The notes under the pieces are model-generated. The model saw only the letters and a list, made by a program, of their open reading frames with translations. It ran no database searches and was not told the DNA's origin. Positions 4,520-5,871 of a stretch of 5,871 bases of DNA are shown here, piece after piece; the first letter of the stretch is position 1, and each line of letters starts with the position of its first letter. The DNA is from Eubacterium sp. (GTDB lineage Bacteria > Bacillota > Clostridia > Oscillospirales > Acutalibacteraceae): NCBI GenBank assembly GCA_017543415.1, contig JAFYGD010000070.1, forward strand, positions 1-5,871, read 5' to 3'. Both the position numbers and the translations under genes were made by a program.

Positions 4520-5656
4520 ATGAAAAAAACATTGTCACTATTTTTATCACTGATTATGCTTGTTTCGGCTTTTGTTATGCCGGTCAGCTCACAGGCGGCA
4601 ACCCCGAATATGCTGACAATCAGCGTTTCAGGTACAATTGTTGATACAATTGTAAAGCCTGCGATTGATGAGATTAACACGTACAGAACCGACTCAAGCT
4701 CAAGCCACAATTACGGCAAGCTTACGCTTGACAAAACGCTTACCGAACAGGCAAGAGTAAGGGTTACGGAAATAATGTTCAGAGGAAAGTACAATGACAG
4801 CATTGAAAGCCTTCCGGACGGAAACGATATTTACAGCCGCTTCCCCGAATACGGAGTAAACACTTACAGCACCTTCGGAACGCTTGCAACCGCTACTACC
4901 GACAAGCTTCAGATTTACCTTGACAGCTTTTTGAAGTATTCAAACGCTTCTGCGTTCAAGAGCGTCGGCGTTGCGGTATTTACCTGCAATGCAAAAACCT
5001 ACTTTTACGCTCTTGCTTCAACCAAGGCTGCAACCCAGACCTTCAGCGATTTTACAAACAAGGCTTACAGCAGAAGCGTTAACGTTTCAACCGCATACGT
5101 TACCTACGGCAAGGTGGAATTCAAGGATATAAACAAGAAAGGCGCGTACGACCTTGTTTTCAGCGCTGAATTTGACGGACAGTGCTACGATTATTTCACC
5201 ATTCCGAACAGCCAGATTAAGTATGCAAGCTCCGACTCTAAATATTTCAAGGTAAAGGGCACAAAGGGCTACGCCAAGTACAACGGCAAGTTCAAGATTT
5301 ACGTAAAGGACACCTTTGGAAATGACATTTTCATCGGCGACAGCGAAACCTACGGCAACACAAGCATTCCCTCCTGGGCATATGACGCGCCGAAATCCAA
5401 GAAAAAGAAATCCGTTTTCTGTAAATGGTACACCTATTCAAACGTTGACGGCTACCAGATTCAGTACTCATTAAAGAGTAATATGAAAAAGGCAAAAACC
5501 GTTACCGTAAAGGGCCGTAACAAGGCAACAAAAACCATTAAAAAGCTTAAGTCCAAGAAGAGATACTATTTCAAAATAAGAGCCTATATTAACCAGGGCG
5601 ACGGCGAAAAGCAGTACACCCAGTGGAGCAAAAAAGCAAAGATTAAGGTTAAATAA
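4520..5656 (+). CDS. Secreted protein with degenerate CAP (SCP/YkwD-like) region and C-terminal Fn3 domain
   Basis: This 378-residue exported protein has a classic signal peptide (MKK, hydrophobic core about 4-20, likely cut near SQA-A at 26/27). Residues about 41-168 look like a CAP domain: INTYR (52-56), an L-D-x-x-L-x-x-x-A-x-x-R pattern (70-81), LPDGNDIYSRFPEYG (98-112) and a closing SVGVAVF ... YFYALAS (148-167). The His and Glu residues and the GENI-type motif of typical bacterial CAP proteins are not visible, so it may be a non-catalytic version. A β-rich middle (about 185-280) follows. The end (about 284-378) is an Fn3-like domain with a Trp core, GYQIQYS (311-317), a very lysine-rich surface and a late WS (369-370). 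There is no LPXTG or membrane anchor, so it is likely released or held on the wall by charge. AAAGGAG (4505-4511) sets the start. It has its own promoter and terminator. Partner and function are unknown. Confidence 0.8.
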   Translation: MKKTLSLFLSLIMLVSAFVMPVSSQAATPNMLTISVSGTIVDTIVKPAIDEINTYRTDSSSSHNYGKLTLDKTLTEQARVRVTEIMFRGKYNDSIESLPDGNDIYSRFPEYGVNTYSTFGTLATATTDKLQIYLDSFLKYSNASAFKSVGVAVFTCNAKTYFYALASTKAATQTFSDFTNKAYSRSVNVSTAYVTYGKVEFKDINKKGAYDLVFSAEFDGQCYDYFTIPNSQIKYASSDSKYFKVKGTKGYAKYNGKFKIYVKDTFGNDIFIGDSETYGNTSIPSWAYDAPKSKKKKSVFCKWYTYSNVDGYQIQYSLKSNMKKAKTVTVKGRNKATKTIKKLKSKKRYYFKIRAYINQGDGEKQYTQWSKKAKIKVK

Positions 5657-5670
5657 TCAGGCAAAAAAAT

Positions 5671-5703
5671 AAGGCGGCTGAGTTTTTACTCAGCCGCTTT
5701 TTT
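5671..5703 (+). terminator. Bidirectional terminator between convergent genes
   Basis: GCGGCTGAGT (5674-5683) and ACTCAGCCGC (5688-5697) form a perfect 10-bp stem with a TTTT loop, extended by one G-T and two A-T pairs. Six T (5698-5703) follow on the plus strand. On the minus strand the stem is followed by a T-rich run (complement of the A-run at 5663-5669), so it can also end the minus-strand gene whose stop is at 5706-5708. Confidence 0.92.
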
Positions 5704-5705
5704 AT

Positions 5706-5871
5706 TTACTTTTTACTTACCGATTTTGCGGGAATAAAGCTGCCGTCAGCCTTTTCAAAGGTGATTTCAACGGTGTCGCCCTTCTTAAGAAGGAGAACCT
5801 CCATAGCGTCGGTAACCTTAATGTAATAATACTTTCCGTCAACCTGAAGGTAATAAACGGTGTTGCCGTCG
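5706..5871 (-). CDS. C-terminal fragment of an unrecognised protein (gene runs off the right edge)
   Basis: A minus-strand frame is open from the right edge to a TAA at 5706-5708, giving the last 54 residues of a protein. It begins DGNTVYYLQVDGKYYYIKV and ends IPAKSVSKK. The fragment is rich in alternating Tyr/Val/Asp/Lys and glycine turns, which suggests a β-barrel or OB-like fold. Codon use (GTT, GAC, AAG, CTT) matches the neighbouring genes, which supports real coding. The start, the total length and any signal or membrane segment lie outside the window, so function is not called. It converges on the CAP-like/Fn3 gene across the shared terminator. Confidence 0.72.
   Translation of the reverse strand, partial: DGNTVYYLQVDGKYYYIKVTDAMEVLLLKKGDTVEITFEKADGSFIPAKSVSKK

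Noticed and set aside
1..5871. Search by eye for a defence, toxin-antitoxin, CRISPR, phage or transposon system
   Set aside because: No repeat array, terminal inverted repeats, integrase or transposase, or toxin-antitoxin-like gene pair is visible. Gene content is ordinary chromosomal.

Overview
The window reads as chromosome of a spore-forming, low-to-moderate GC member of class Clostridia. An Oscillospiraceae/Ruminococcaceae-like host is my best guess, and the family level is inference. The main evidence is the core sporulation pair gpr-spoIIP next to rpsT, strong sigma-A promoters of the Gram-positive type, purine-rich ribosome binding sites, and a secreted protein with a CAP-like region and a C-terminal Fn3 domain of a style common in gut Clostridia. 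No mobile element, CRISPR array, tRNA or toxin/defence locus was seen.

Layout. (1) Positions 1-427 hold no protein gene. They are the front end of a ribosomal RNA operon on the minus strand: the first bases of 16S rRNA at the left edge, a leader of about 225 nt with local hairpins and a boxA-like element, and a promoter at 251-279 (TTGACA, 17 nt, TGG-TATTAT). (2) Positions 428-2701 are a minus-strand sporulation cluster: gpr (germination protease), then spoIIP (engulfment peptidoglycan hydrolase), then a 74-residue unrecognised lipoprotein-like or membrane protein whose start lies 4 nt after the spoIIP stop. (3) Positions 2702-2904 are a divergent control region. A candidate forespore promoter for gpr overlaps the clear vegetative promoter of rpsT, and the rpsT leader of about 112 nt can form two hairpins. 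(4) Positions 2905-5656 are plus-strand genes, most with their own promoter and terminator: rpsT (bS20), an 84-residue membrane-anchored acidic/basic-tailed protein, a cytoplasmic patatin-like lipid hydrolase, and a secreted protein with a degenerate CAP region plus Fn3. (5) Positions 5706-5871 hold the C-terminal end of an unrecognised minus-strand gene, convergent with the secreted protein across a shared bidirectional terminator.

How it fits together. The divergent rpsT / gpr-spoIIP block is an ancestral Firmicutes neighbourhood. In Bacillus subtilis the next gene is lepA; here the small protein and an rrn operon follow instead. Gpr acts in the germinating spore on the small acid-soluble proteins, and SpoIIP acts in mother-cell engulfment of the forespore. 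The right half is ordinary vegetative housekeeping and surface genes with no evident link to sporulation. I found no convincing new multi-gene system. The points most worth a second look are the overlapping rpsT/gpr promoters, the structured rpsT leader, the small gene coupled to spoIIP, and the small acidic/basic membrane protein with perfect promoter hexamers.
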